Of a DNA stretch of 20,832 nucleotides, positions 14,508 to 20,828 are shown piece after piece (the first letter of the stretch is position 1; each line of letters starts with the position of its first letter). Origin of the DNA: DAONDZ01 sp964517555 (GTDB lineage: Bacteria; Patescibacteriota; Patescibacteriia; Patescibacteriales; UBA12465); NCBI GenBank assembly GCA_964517555.1, contig CAZFEF010000014.1, positions 1 to 20,832 on the forward strand, written 5' to 3'. The position numbers and the translations under genes were made by a program. A model generated the notes under the pieces. The model ran no database searches. It had not been told where the DNA came from and saw only the letters and a list, made by a program, of their open reading frames with translations.

Positions 14508-15351
14508 ATATTTGTATTTCTACTATTCGATTGACGGTAATTTTTATTTTTGCTTTGGGCCAATATTTTTTGGTTAATTCTTCTATTTTTTTAGCTTGGC
14601 TCGGATCGATTTCAATAATTAATTTCATGTTGACGTGGTTGATTTTGGCTATTTGAGCGAAGAGTCGACGATAATGTCGCAGTCCATCGGTTCCGGATAA
14701 TTGTGCTAGTCGCGGTTCGTATCGGATAGATGGTTCGGCTTTGACTTGTTTGGCGGTGAGATAGGGAAGGTTGGCGGCAATAATAATTCTGGGGTATGAT
14801 TGGATTTTTTTGATTGGCAAGGCCGAAAGCAGGTCGCTAGCTATAAATTTTATTTTTTGATCTATTTGGTTTAATTGAGCGTTTTTTCGGGCGATGCGCA
14901 AGGCCGAAGTCGAGATGTCTAGGCCATAATAGTCAGTCGGTCTTTTTATATTTTTAGCTAGAGCGATGATAATAGCACCACTACCACAGCCGACGTCAAT
15001 AATCGCGGTTTTTGGTTGATTATTTTTTTGAACTGCGATGATTGTTTCTGCGATGATTTCGGTTTCGGGGCGAGGGATGAGTACTTGGGGGTTAACGCGG
15101 AAGTCGAGGCCATAGAATTCTTGATGGCCCAGGAGATAGGCCAAGGGCCGATGGTGGCTTCGGAGAGTGATTAGTTTTTGATATTTTTTTTCTTGGCTAG
15201 ATTTAATCTTTTCCTCTCCATGGGATAAGACATAAGATCGGGACTGCTTGATAACCCCGGCTAGTAAATGTTGGGCGTCTAATTGGTAGTTGGGGATTTG
15301 ATTTTGGCTTAGTTTCTGGTAGGCGTTTTGGAGTGATTGACCAAGAGTCAT
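14506..15351 (-). CDS. prmC: Release factor glutamine methyltransferase PrmC
   Basis: SAM-dependent enzyme that methylates the glutamine of the GGQ motif in RF1 and RF2. The 281-residue protein has a helical N-terminal domain and the linker signature RVNPQVLIPRPETE (85-98). The SAM motif is IIDVGCGSGAI (117-127) and the post-I acidic residue is in YGLDIS. A C-terminal RYEPRLAQLSGTDGLRHYRRL block is present. The catalytic motif reads NLPY (194-197) instead of the usual NPPY. Asn194 and Tyr197, the residues that contact the glutamine amide and ring, are kept. Its substrate RF1 is encoded nearby on the same strand, with one plus-strand gene between them. Confidence 0.92.
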   Translation of the reverse strand: MTLGQSLQNAYQKLSQNQIPNYQLDAQHLLAGVIKQSRSYVLSHGEEKIKSSQEKKYQKLITLRSHHRPLAYLLGHQEFYGLDFRVNPQVLIPRPETEIIAETIIAVQKNNQPKTAIIDVGCGSGAIIIALAKNIKRPTDYYGLDISTSALRIARKNAQLNQIDQKIKFIASDLLSALPIKKIQSYPRIIIAANLPYLTAKQVKAEPSIRYEPRLAQLSGTDGLRHYRRLFAQIAKINHVNMKLIIEIDPSQAKKIEELTKKYWPKAKIKITVNRIVEIQI

Positions 15352-15365
15352 ATGATAGGTATAAT
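15337..15365 (+). promoter_or_regulatory. Promoter of the 15399 gene
   Basis: TTGACC (15337-15342) and TATAAT (15360-15365) are 17 bp apart. The -35 lies inside the first codons of the divergent prmC. The predicted start near 15372 gives a 27-nt leader. Confidence 0.65.
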
Positions 15366-15398
15366 GGGATAATATTAGTTCATTCTTAATTTTTTATC

Positions 15399-15785
15399 AT
15401 GAAAGGAATCTTGCATATCGATTTTATTGGTTTTCGGGGTGAATATAATACCGCCGAATTGGAAGTGGCAGGTTTTATTTCTCGGGCAGTGGAGAGCGGT
15501 GAACTAAACGCTAGTGATATCGTTTTTTTTAATAGCCCCAACATGGATGCTAAGAGTTTAACTTTTTCATCCGAGGGAGCAGAGAAAAAATCTTGGCGGT
15601 TAGCTCAGATCCAGTGTGTCCGTGTCTATTGCCTTTATCTTGATTTCCCCATGAAATTGCGACAGATTTTTCGTCGCCTAGAGCATATCAAGGGCCATCG
15701 CGTTTATTTCATATTTTTAAGCGACGAATCGCTCATGCCTCAGGGGATAAGACAGAAACTTAGTGAACACAAAAAATCCGATTGA
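15399..15785 (+). CDS. Hypothetical small alpha/beta protein
   Basis: A 128-residue protein that I do not recognise. It starts with a hydrophobic strand (GILHIDFIGF) and has alternating strands and helices (DIVFFNSP; QCVRVYCLYL; RVYFIFLSDE), so it is a soluble alpha/beta fold. Cysteines are at about 74 and 78 (QCVRVYC). It has its own promoter, and its TGA sits in the loop of a bidirectional terminator, so it forms a monocistronic unit. It separates prmC from prfA, genes that are adjacent in many bacteria. No motif points to a release-factor role. Confidence 0.75.
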   Translation: MKGILHIDFIGFRGEYNTAELEVAGFISRAVESGELNASDIVFFNSPNMDAKSLTFSSEGAEKKSWRLAQIQCVRVYCLYLDFPMKLRQIFRRLEHIKGHRVYFIFLSDESLMPQGIRQKLSEHKKSD

Positions 15786-15802
15786 TGACCGATCGGATTT
15801 TT
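15772..15802. terminator. Bidirectional terminator between the 15399 gene and prfA
   Basis: An 11-bp inverted repeat, AAAAATCCGAT (15772-15782) with ATCGGATTTTT (15792-15802), has T-runs on both strands. The left arm encodes the last codons of the plus gene and its TGA is in the loop (15783-15785). The prfA stop is 4 nt away. Confidence 0.9.
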
Positions 15803-15805
15803 AAA

Positions 15806-16837
15806 TTATCCTTGTTTTTTGAGGGCGCTGATAATATCATCAATTTGTCCATCCATAATGTTGGCGATGCTGTGCCAAGAAGTGTTGATGCGATGATCGG
15901 TAACTCGGTCTTGCGGAAAATTATAGGTACGAATTTTGTCGCTACGATCTCCGGCGCCAACCTGGCCCTTTCTTTCCTGGGATTCTTTGATTAGTCTTTC
16001 TTCTTCGGCTTTAGCTAATAGGCGGGACCTTAATATTTGCATGGCTTTTTCTCGGTTTTGCTGTTGTGATCTTTCATCCTGACAGCTGACGATGATGCCG
16101 GTCGGGAGGTGCAAGACGCGGACGGCTGAATAGGTGGTGTTGACGCTTTGCCCGCCCGGACCGGAAGAGCAGAAAGTGTCTAATCTAATTTCATTAGCTT
16201 TAATTTCTAAATCCACCTCTTCGGCTTTAGGCAAAACAACGACAGTCGAAGTGGAGGTGTGGATACGGCCCTGTTTTTCAGTGTCTGGCACCCGTTGAAC
16301 TCGATGAGTTCCAGCTTCATATTTCAGTTGGCCATAGGCCCCCAGCCCCTTAACTTCAAAAATTATTTCTTTATATCCGCCGATGCCAATTGGACTGGAA
16401 TTTAGGATGTTTATTTTCCATCCTTGGCTCTCACCGTAGCGAGTGTACATTCGGAAAAGGTCAGCGGTAAATAAAGCGGATTCATCGCCGCCAGTGCCGG
16501 CCCTGATTTCTACGATGGCATCTTTTTTGTCGTTAGGGTTGGCCGGGTGGATTTCATCTTCTATTTTGGTTTTTAGTTCTTCGATTTTAGCTTTGATGCC
16601 TTCTAATTCATCGCCGGCTATTTTTTTCAATTCCGGGTCCTTTTCAGTGTTTATTATTTCTTCATTATCTGCTAGCTGTTTGATCTGTTTGTTCAACTCT
16701 AAAATTAGCTCAAAGGCAATTTTGAGATTGGAGTGTTCCTTGGAAAGCTTGGTATATTCTGGAAGATTATTGGTAATCTCCGGATCTGATAACTGGCCTT
16801 CTAATTGTTTAAATTTGATTTGAATATCCTCGTACAT
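15806..16837 (-). CDS. prfA: Peptide chain release factor 1
   Basis: Recognises UAA and UAG and triggers peptide release. The 343-residue protein has the GGQ motif SSGPGGQSVNTT with Gln230, the target of PrmC. The codon-reading tripeptide lies in HRVQRVPDTEKQGRIHTS and reads Pro184-Asp185-Thr186, where E. coli has PAT and Thermus PVT. The PxT form and the lack of an SPF motif mark RF1 rather than RF2. The N-terminal helical domain is about 15 residues shorter than in E. coli. The gene follows rpmE after a hairpin (16854-16911) and has no Shine-Dalgarno. Confidence 0.95.
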   Translation of the reverse strand: MYEDIQIKFKQLEGQLSDPEITNNLPEYTKLSKEHSNLKIAFELILELNKQIKQLADNEEIINTEKDPELKKIAGDELEGIKAKIEELKTKIEDEIHPANPNDKKDAIVEIRAGTGGDESALFTADLFRMYTRYGESQGWKINILNSSPIGIGGYKEIIFEVKGLGAYGQLKYEAGTHRVQRVPDTEKQGRIHTSTSTVVVLPKAEEVDLEIKANEIRLDTFCSSGPGGQSVNTTYSAVRVLHLPTGIIVSCQDERSQQQNREKAMQILRSRLLAKAEEERLIKESQERKGQVGAGDRSDKIRTYNFPQDRVTDHRINTSWHSIANIMDGQIDDIISALKKQG

Positions 16838-16853
16838 ATTTTTGGTAATAAAA

Positions 16854-16911
16854 ATTGGCCTCCCGACAACTATAGTTTAGCATTTTAAACCACAATTGTA
16901 GAGAGGCCAAT
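16854..16911 (-). terminator. Large hairpin between rpmE and prfA, probable terminator with internal promoter
   Basis: ATTGGCCTC (16854-16862) pairs with GAGGCCAAT (16903-16911), a 9-bp stem followed on the minus strand by five T. This fits a terminator just after rpmE. The 40-nt loop is long and holds an internal GTTTA/TAAAC stem. Confidence 0.65.
16869..16895 (-). promoter_or_regulatory. Possible prfA promoter inside the hairpin loop
   Basis: On the minus strand TTGTGG (16890-16895) is 15 bp from TATAGT (16869-16874). TGC-TAAACT is a second -10 choice. A start near 16862 would restore prfA transcription after the terminator. The spacing is short, so this is tentative. Confidence 0.35.
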
Positions 16912-16917
16912 CTTTTG

Positions 16918-17193
16918 TTACTTAGCTGCTTTCTTGATAGCTTTAGCGGCTCGCTTGACCTTTTTGGTCTGGCGTTCTTTGGAGACTTCTTTTTGTTTGG
17001 CTACCTTGGCATGGAATTTTTCAGCCCGACGAGCAGTATCCAGCAATTTTTGTTTGCCGGTATAGAAAGGATGACAACTGGAGCAGATATCGGTTTTGAT
17101 CTCTTCTTCAGTTGATCCGGTTTCAAAACTGTGGCCACAAGCACAACTAGCTTTGATTTTTTTGTTATATTTGGGGTGGATGTCTTTCTTCAT
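16918..17193 (-). CDS. rpmE: Ribosomal protein bL31, zinc-binding form with basic tail
   Basis: Large-subunit protein at the subunit interface. The zinc-binding (C+) form is shown by Cys17-x-Cys19 and Cys37-x2-Cys40 in CSSCHPFYTGKQ. It is 91 residues long compared with about 70 in E. coli. The extra 25 residues are a Lys/Ala/Arg-rich C-terminal extension (VKRAAKAIKKAAK). It starts the rpmE-prfA neighbourhood. I see no convincing promoter in the AT-rich 17194-17285. Confidence 0.95.
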   Translation of the reverse strand: MKKDIHPKYNKKIKASCACGHSFETGSTEEEIKTDICSSCHPFYTGKQKLLDTARRAEKFHAKVAKQKEVSKERQTKKVKRAAKAIKKAAK

Positions 17194-17285
17194 ACAAATA
17201 TATAGGTTATTTTATATTTTTGGAAATCTGTTAGGCACTTTATCATAATCCGATAATTTAATCAAGCCTGGAGTCGAAAGTATTT

Positions 17286-17315
17286 AAAAAAGCTGGTTTG
17301 GGGCCAGCTTTTTTT
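17286..17315 (-). terminator. Terminator of the 17334 gene
   Basis: An 11-bp stem, AAAAAAGCTGG (17286-17296) with CCAGCTTTTTT (17304-17314), lies 19 nt downstream of the minus-strand stop with six T on that strand. It also looks terminator-like on plus, but no plus gene lies upstream. Confidence 0.85.
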
Positions 17316-17333
17316 ATGTCTTTTGGCTTAAAG

Positions 17334-17825
17334 CTATTCCAGGGTTCCCTGGAAATCCGGTCCGGCTTTGATAATCTCGAGGCGATGTTTGGCCAGCGCC
17401 TGGATGGTGCTGGCGTACCAGAGCGATATGAGTTGGTCAAAATATGACTCCACCCCGCTGGAACCGACCACCTGGCCGAAATGATTGACGCCGCCATAAT
17501 ACAACACTTCTCCTGGCTTGATTAGGGCCGGGGACAGCTCCTGGATCAGCAAATTGCTGCTGCCGTGCTCCCAGGCCTGTCTGGCTTTCAGCAAGGCGAA
17601 TTTCTGATACTTGCTCATTTTTTCATCCATCCCGAAGCTGATGATTCTGAGTACGGCTTCATCAAAGCTGTGAGTTCCCGGTCTCTTGGTCGGATCGATG
17701 ATCGCGACTACCAGGGCAAACCTTTTGGCTACCCGTCCCAGGAGCTCTTCGATGCTCGGTCTCAGAATTTCTGTAGCGACAGCAAAGATGTCCGAATCTT
17801 TAGTGATTACAATTTTCTCTTTCAT
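17334..17825 (-). CDS. Hypothetical protein, weakly GlcG/HbpS-like
   Basis: A 163-residue soluble protein. The order of a strand (ALVVAIIDP, 37-45), helices with FDEAVLRIISFGMDEKMSKYQKFALLKARQAW, and a Gly-rich hairpin (YYGGVNHFGQVVGSSGV, 109-125) followed by a helix resembles the GlcG/HbpS (DUF336) fold. In that fold a GG...GxVVGxxGVSG hairpin precedes the last helix. This is only a resemblance seen by eye. No HbpS heme-binding motif is evident. The 180 bases from 17341 to 17520 contain 99 G or C (55%), compared with 35% in the first 60 bases of rmlB, so its composition is unlike its neighbours. It is a single-gene unit with a consensus promoter and its own terminator. Confidence 0.75.
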   Translation of the reverse strand: MKEKIVITKDSDIFAVATEILRPSIEELLGRVAKRFALVVAIIDPTKRPGTHSFDEAVLRIISFGMDEKMSKYQKFALLKARQAWEHGSSNLLIQELSPALIKPGEVLYYGGVNHFGQVVGSSGVESYFDQLISLWYASTIQALAKHRLEIIKAGPDFQGTLE

Positions 17826-17862
17826 TATTACTCAATTTAATTAAAGGTACGTTTGATTGGGT

Positions 17863-17891
17863 ATAATAGTATTATTTTATTGAATTGTCAA
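17863..17891 (-). promoter_or_regulatory. Promoter of the 17334 gene
   Basis: The minus strand carries TTGACA (17886-17891) and TATTAT (17863-17868) with a 17-bp spacer. The predicted start near 17856 gives a 30-nt leader. The -35 box reads TTGTCA on the opposite strand, facing rmlB. Confidence 0.75.
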
Positions 17892-17903
17892 CCTTATTTT
17901 TGA

Positions 17904-17932
17904 TTGAATATTATTATAATAGTCGGTATAAT
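17904..17932 (+). promoter_or_regulatory. Promoter of the rml operon (probably leaderless)
   Basis: TTGAAT (17904-17909) and a perfect TATAAT (17927-17932) are 17 bp apart. Transcription would begin at about 17939-17941, at the rmlB ATG itself. A second, upstream promoter TTGTCA (17885-17890) with TATTAT (17909-17914), 18-bp spacer, would give a leader of about 20 nt. Confidence 0.7.
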
Positions 17933-17940
17933 AGGGACAT

Positions 17941-18903
17941 ATGAAATTATTAATTACTGGTGGTGCTGGTTTCATCGGCTCCAACTTTATTCATTATTGG
18001 CTAAAAGAACATTCAGAAGATGAAATCATCAATCTGGATAAGTTAACTTATGCCGGCAATTTGGAAAATTTGACTGGACTAGAAAATAACCCGCATTATA
18101 AATTTATTCAAGGAGATATTACCGATAGCGTTTTAGTAGAGGCGCTGGTGGCCCAAGTGGATATTATCGTCCATTTTGCCGCCGAGAGTCATGTGGATCG
18201 ATCAATCAAGTCCAGCGCTGAGTTTATTCAAACTAACGTCGAAGGAACCAGGGTGCTCTTGGATGCCGCCCGAAAAAGAATGACTCGCTTTCATCATATT
18301 TCTACCGATGAGGTGTTTGGCGCTCTGAGCCCCAATGATCCTAAATTCAACGAAGACACTCCTTATTCACCTCGCTCTCCTTACAGTGCCTCTAAAGCCG
18401 CTTCTGATCATTTGGTTCGTGCTTATTACCATACCTATGGCTTGCCGATCACCATTTCTAATTGCTCCAACAACTATGGCCCGCGGCAATATCCAGAGAA
18501 ACTGATTCCTTTGTTCATCACTAATTTAATTGACAATCGTCACGTTCCAGTCTACGGAGAAGGGAAGAATGTGCGCGACTGGATTCATGTCGATGATCAT
18601 AATCGAGGGATAGATTTGATTCTGCAAAAGGGCAGAATCGGAGAAACCTATTGTTTGGGGGGAAACAGTGAGATGAGTAATCTAGAAATTACCCAAAAAA
18701 TACTGGCCGGATTGGACAAAGGGGGAGAGATGATTGATTATGTCCCGGATCGCCTCGGCCATGATTTCCGTTATGCTATTGATTTTTCCAAAGCACAGCA
18801 AGAGCTAGATTTTTTCCCTCAGATTGATTTTGCTTCCGGGTTGAAGAGCACTATTGAATGGTATCGGAATAATGAGTCCTGGTGGCGGAAATTAAAATCA
18901 TAA
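17941..18903 (+). CDS. rmlB: dTDP-glucose 4,6-dehydratase
   Basis: Extended short-chain dehydrogenase that converts dTDP-glucose to dTDP-4-keto-6-deoxyglucose, the second step to dTDP-rhamnose. The N-terminal NAD site is GGAGFIGSNF (7-16). The catalytic TDE triplet is at 122-124 (STDEVFG), and Tyr148-x3-Lys152 lies in YSASK. The family blocks FAAESHVDRSI and NCSNNYGPRQYPEKLIPLFI are present. At 320 residues it is about 30 shorter than enterobacterial RmlB. First gene of rmlB-rmlD-rmlA; the mRNA is predicted to be leaderless. Confidence 0.96.
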   Translation: MKLLITGGAGFIGSNFIHYWLKEHSEDEIINLDKLTYAGNLENLTGLENNPHYKFIQGDITDSVLVEALVAQVDIIVHFAAESHVDRSIKSSAEFIQTNVEGTRVLLDAARKRMTRFHHISTDEVFGALSPNDPKFNEDTPYSPRSPYSASKAASDHLVRAYYHTYGLPITISNCSNNYGPRQYPEKLIPLFITNLIDNRHVPVYGEGKNVRDWIHVDDHNRGIDLILQKGRIGETYCLGGNSEMSNLEITQKILAGLDKGGEMIDYVPDRLGHDFRYAIDFSKAQQELDFFPQIDFASGLKSTIEWYRNNESWWRKLKS

Positions 18904-18904
18904 T

Positions 18905-19768
18905 ATGCGAATATTGATTTTAGGTCATCGCGGTAATTTGGGTAGTCAATGGGAGAAATTTCTTTTACTCCAACCAGGAATAGAGCTATCAACTATCGAT
19001 CGGGAAGATCTGGATATTACGCAGACGGCGGAATTTAATAGTCGATTAGCAGCTATCAATCCAGAAATTATTATCAATACCGTCGCCTATAATGCCGTTG
19101 ACCAATGTGAGACTGTCGAAGGGTGGGAAATGGCCAAAAAATTAAATGGCCAGATTTTGGGGGGCCTAGCTGACTTTTGCCTTCAACATCAAGCCACCCT
19201 CATCCATTATTCCACTGATTATGTTTTTTCAGGGAACAAACCAGGGGGTTATTTGGAAGGCGATATTCCCGATCCGATTAGCAATTATGGCCGCTCTAAA
19301 TTACTCGGAGAGCAGGAGGTCCTTGGACGGGCATCGGCTGGTTTAAAGTATTATCTTATTCGCACCTCTAAATTATTCGGTCCCTGTGGTAGCGGTTTAG
19401 CTAAGCCTAGCTTCTTTGACATTATGCGTCGTTTGGCGGCTGATGGCGGGGAGTTGAAGGTGGTAGACGGTGAAACCAGTTGTTTTACCTATACTCCTGA
19501 TTTAGTTAAATCCAGTTGGCAATTAGCTATCACTAATCAACCTTGGGGAATCTATCATCTAGTTAATTCCCATCCGGCTACTTGGCTGGAGGGAGCTAGG
19601 ACTCTTTTTGATCTGTTAGGCCAGAAAGTGGCCATCACCCCGGTTAATCCTGGCGATTGGCCTCGACCGGCGCAGAGACCTAAGGCGTCAGTGTTGTTAA
19701 ATACTAAGGTCGAAAAATTACGGGATTATCAAGAGGCCTTAATTGAGTATCTAAATATTAATAAATAA
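18905..19768 (+). CDS. rmlD: dTDP-4-dehydrorhamnose reductase
   Basis: NAD(P)H-dependent reductase for the last step of dTDP-L-rhamnose synthesis. The 287-residue SDR protein has GHRGNLG (7-13) in place of the more common GxxGQLG. STDYVFSG (103-110), Tyr128-x3-Lys132 in YGRSKLLGE and the C-terminal RPAQRPKASVLLNTK are the family's substrate-site blocks. Its ATG is one base after the rmlB stop, so the two are probably translationally coupled. Nothing suggests fusion to an RmlC domain. Confidence 0.92.
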   Translation: MRILILGHRGNLGSQWEKFLLLQPGIELSTIDREDLDITQTAEFNSRLAAINPEIIINTVAYNAVDQCETVEGWEMAKKLNGQILGGLADFCLQHQATLIHYSTDYVFSGNKPGGYLEGDIPDPISNYGRSKLLGEQEVLGRASAGLKYYLIRTSKLFGPCGSGLAKPSFFDIMRRLAADGGELKVVDGETSCFTYTPDLVKSSWQLAITNQPWGIYHLVNSHPATWLEGARTLFDLLGQKVAITPVNPGDWPRPAQRPKASVLLNTKVEKLRDYQEALIEYLNINK

Positions 19769-19777
19769 ATAAAATAT

Positions 19778-20503
19778 ATGAAAGGTATTATCTTGTCCGG
19801 TGGCAGTGCCACTAGATTGCGACCTTGTACTAAAGTAACTTCTAAACAATTGTTGCCGGTTTATAACCGTCCCATGATCTATTACCCCTTAAATACCTTG
19901 ATCAAGGCCGGGATCAAAGAAATTTTAGTTATCGTTTCCCCAGATCGAGCCGGTGATTATCTTAACCTTTTAGGAAGCGGCAAAGAGTTTGGCGTGAAAT
20001 TCACCTATGAGATCCAAGACAAACCAGAGGGCCTAGCCCAGGCTTTTATCATCGGTGAGAATTTCATTGATGATGATTCGGTTTGCATGATTTTAGGGGA
20101 TAATATTTTTGAAGATGATTTTTCCGAGGATATCAAGAATTTCAAATCCGGTGCTAAGATTTTTGCGAAAGAAGTGAAGGATCCGGAACGTTTTGGTGTA
20201 GTAGAATTTGATTCTAACCAGAAAGCGATATCAATTGAGGAAAAGCCAGCTCAACCTAAGTCTAATTTCTGCGTCACTGGCCTCTACGTCTATGATCATC
20301 GAGTGGTGGAGGTGGCCAAGAATCTTAAGCCCTCCTCCCGGGGAGAGCTAGAAGTAACCGACCTAAACCGCTGGTACCTAGAACAGGGAGAGTTGGAGGT
20401 GGCCATGGTATCTGGAGCTTGGATTGATGCCGGCACCTTTGATAGTCTCCTGGAGGCTCAGAATTTAGCCAAAGAAAGATTGCAAAGCAAATTGGTTATA
20501 TAA
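19778..20503 (+). CDS. rmlA: Glucose-1-phosphate thymidylyltransferase, short form
   Basis: Nucleotidyltransferase that makes dTDP-glucose from dTTP and glucose 1-phosphate, the first pathway step. The 241-residue protein has LSGGSATRLRP (6-16; RmlA usually GGSGTRL), the sugar-phosphate block TSKQLLPVYNRPMIYYPL (21-38), the Mg-binding Asp108 in LGDNIF and the EEKP and WIDAGTFDSLLEA blocks. It lacks about 50 C-terminal residues of the 290-residue enzymes. Those residues help form the allosteric dTDP-rhamnose site, so feedback control may differ. Such short versions are known in other bacteria and archaea. Nine bases follow rmlD. The rmlC epimerase is not in the window. Confidence 0.93.
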   Translation: MKGIILSGGSATRLRPCTKVTSKQLLPVYNRPMIYYPLNTLIKAGIKEILVIVSPDRAGDYLNLLGSGKEFGVKFTYEIQDKPEGLAQAFIIGENFIDDDSVCMILGDNIFEDDFSEDIKNFKSGAKIFAKEVKDPERFGVVEFDSNQKAISIEEKPAQPKSNFCVTGLYVYDHRVVEVAKNLKPSSRGELEVTDLNRWYLEQGELEVAMVSGAWIDAGTFDSLLEAQNLAKERLQSKLVI

Positions 20504-20505
20504 AA

Positions 20506-20533
20506 AAAGACCAACCCCGGAGTATTGGACTTT
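20506..20533 (+). terminator. Possible weak terminator of the rml operon
   Basis: AAAGACCAA pairs with TTGGACTTT (one mismatch) around a 10-nt loop, 3 nt after the rmlA stop. No real T-run follows, so termination here is uncertain. Confidence 0.25.
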
Positions 20534-20555
20534 GGATTGCGAAGTATCTTCTTAC

Positions 20556-20717
20556 TTAGCGGCGCTGCTGAGAAAGAGCGCTGCCAGTATCATTGTGCAT
20601 ATAGTGGCACGTTTTTGGCACACTGCAAGAACTGCAGGATAAGGCGAAAATTACCACGCCGAGTATGATCAGCGCTGCTAAGGTGGTCGGTAAAGCCTTT
20701 TTGGCGGATGCTTTCAT
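20556..20717 (-). CDS. Small Cys-containing membrane or lipoprotein-like peptide
   Basis: A 53-residue frame starting MKASAKKALPTT. It has a basic N-terminus, one hydrophobic helix at about 11-27 (TTLAALIILGVVIFALS), then SCSSCSVPKTCHYM and a polar tail ending in RR. Cys28, Cys31 and Cys37 follow the helix. FALSC is close to but not a canonical lipobox, because the -3 residue is Ala with Leu at -2. The product is either a lipoprotein or a membrane peptide with exposed thiols. A consensus promoter (TTGACA, 17 bp, TATTAT) lies 26 bp upstream, which supports that it is real. It converges on rmlA. I recognise no family. Confidence 0.55.
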   Translation of the reverse strand: MKASAKKALPTTLAALIILGVVIFALSCSSCSVPKTCHYMHNDTGSALSQQRR

Positions 20718-20742
20718 TTTTAATGTGTTGGTTAATATTGAT

Positions 20743-20771
20743 ATAATATCACATTTCTATATTATTGTCAA
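20743..20771 (-). promoter_or_regulatory. Promoter of the 20556 small gene
   Basis: The minus strand has perfect TTGACA (20766-20771), a 17-bp spacer and TATTAT (20743-20748), which is also preceded by TGA as an extended -10. The predicted start near 20736 gives a leader of about 19 nt. Confidence 0.75.
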
Positions 20772-20819
20772 TAGTAACGCAATGGTTCAATAGCTTGGAA
20801 ACACTAGGGGGCCAGAAAG

Positions 20820-20828
20820 TGGTATAAT
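20820..20828 (+). promoter_or_regulatory. Extended -10 promoter reading out of the window
   Basis: TGG-TATAAT lies at the right edge, pointing to a plus-strand gene beyond the window. TTGGAA (20795-20800) is 22 bp away and probably not used. Confidence 0.45.
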
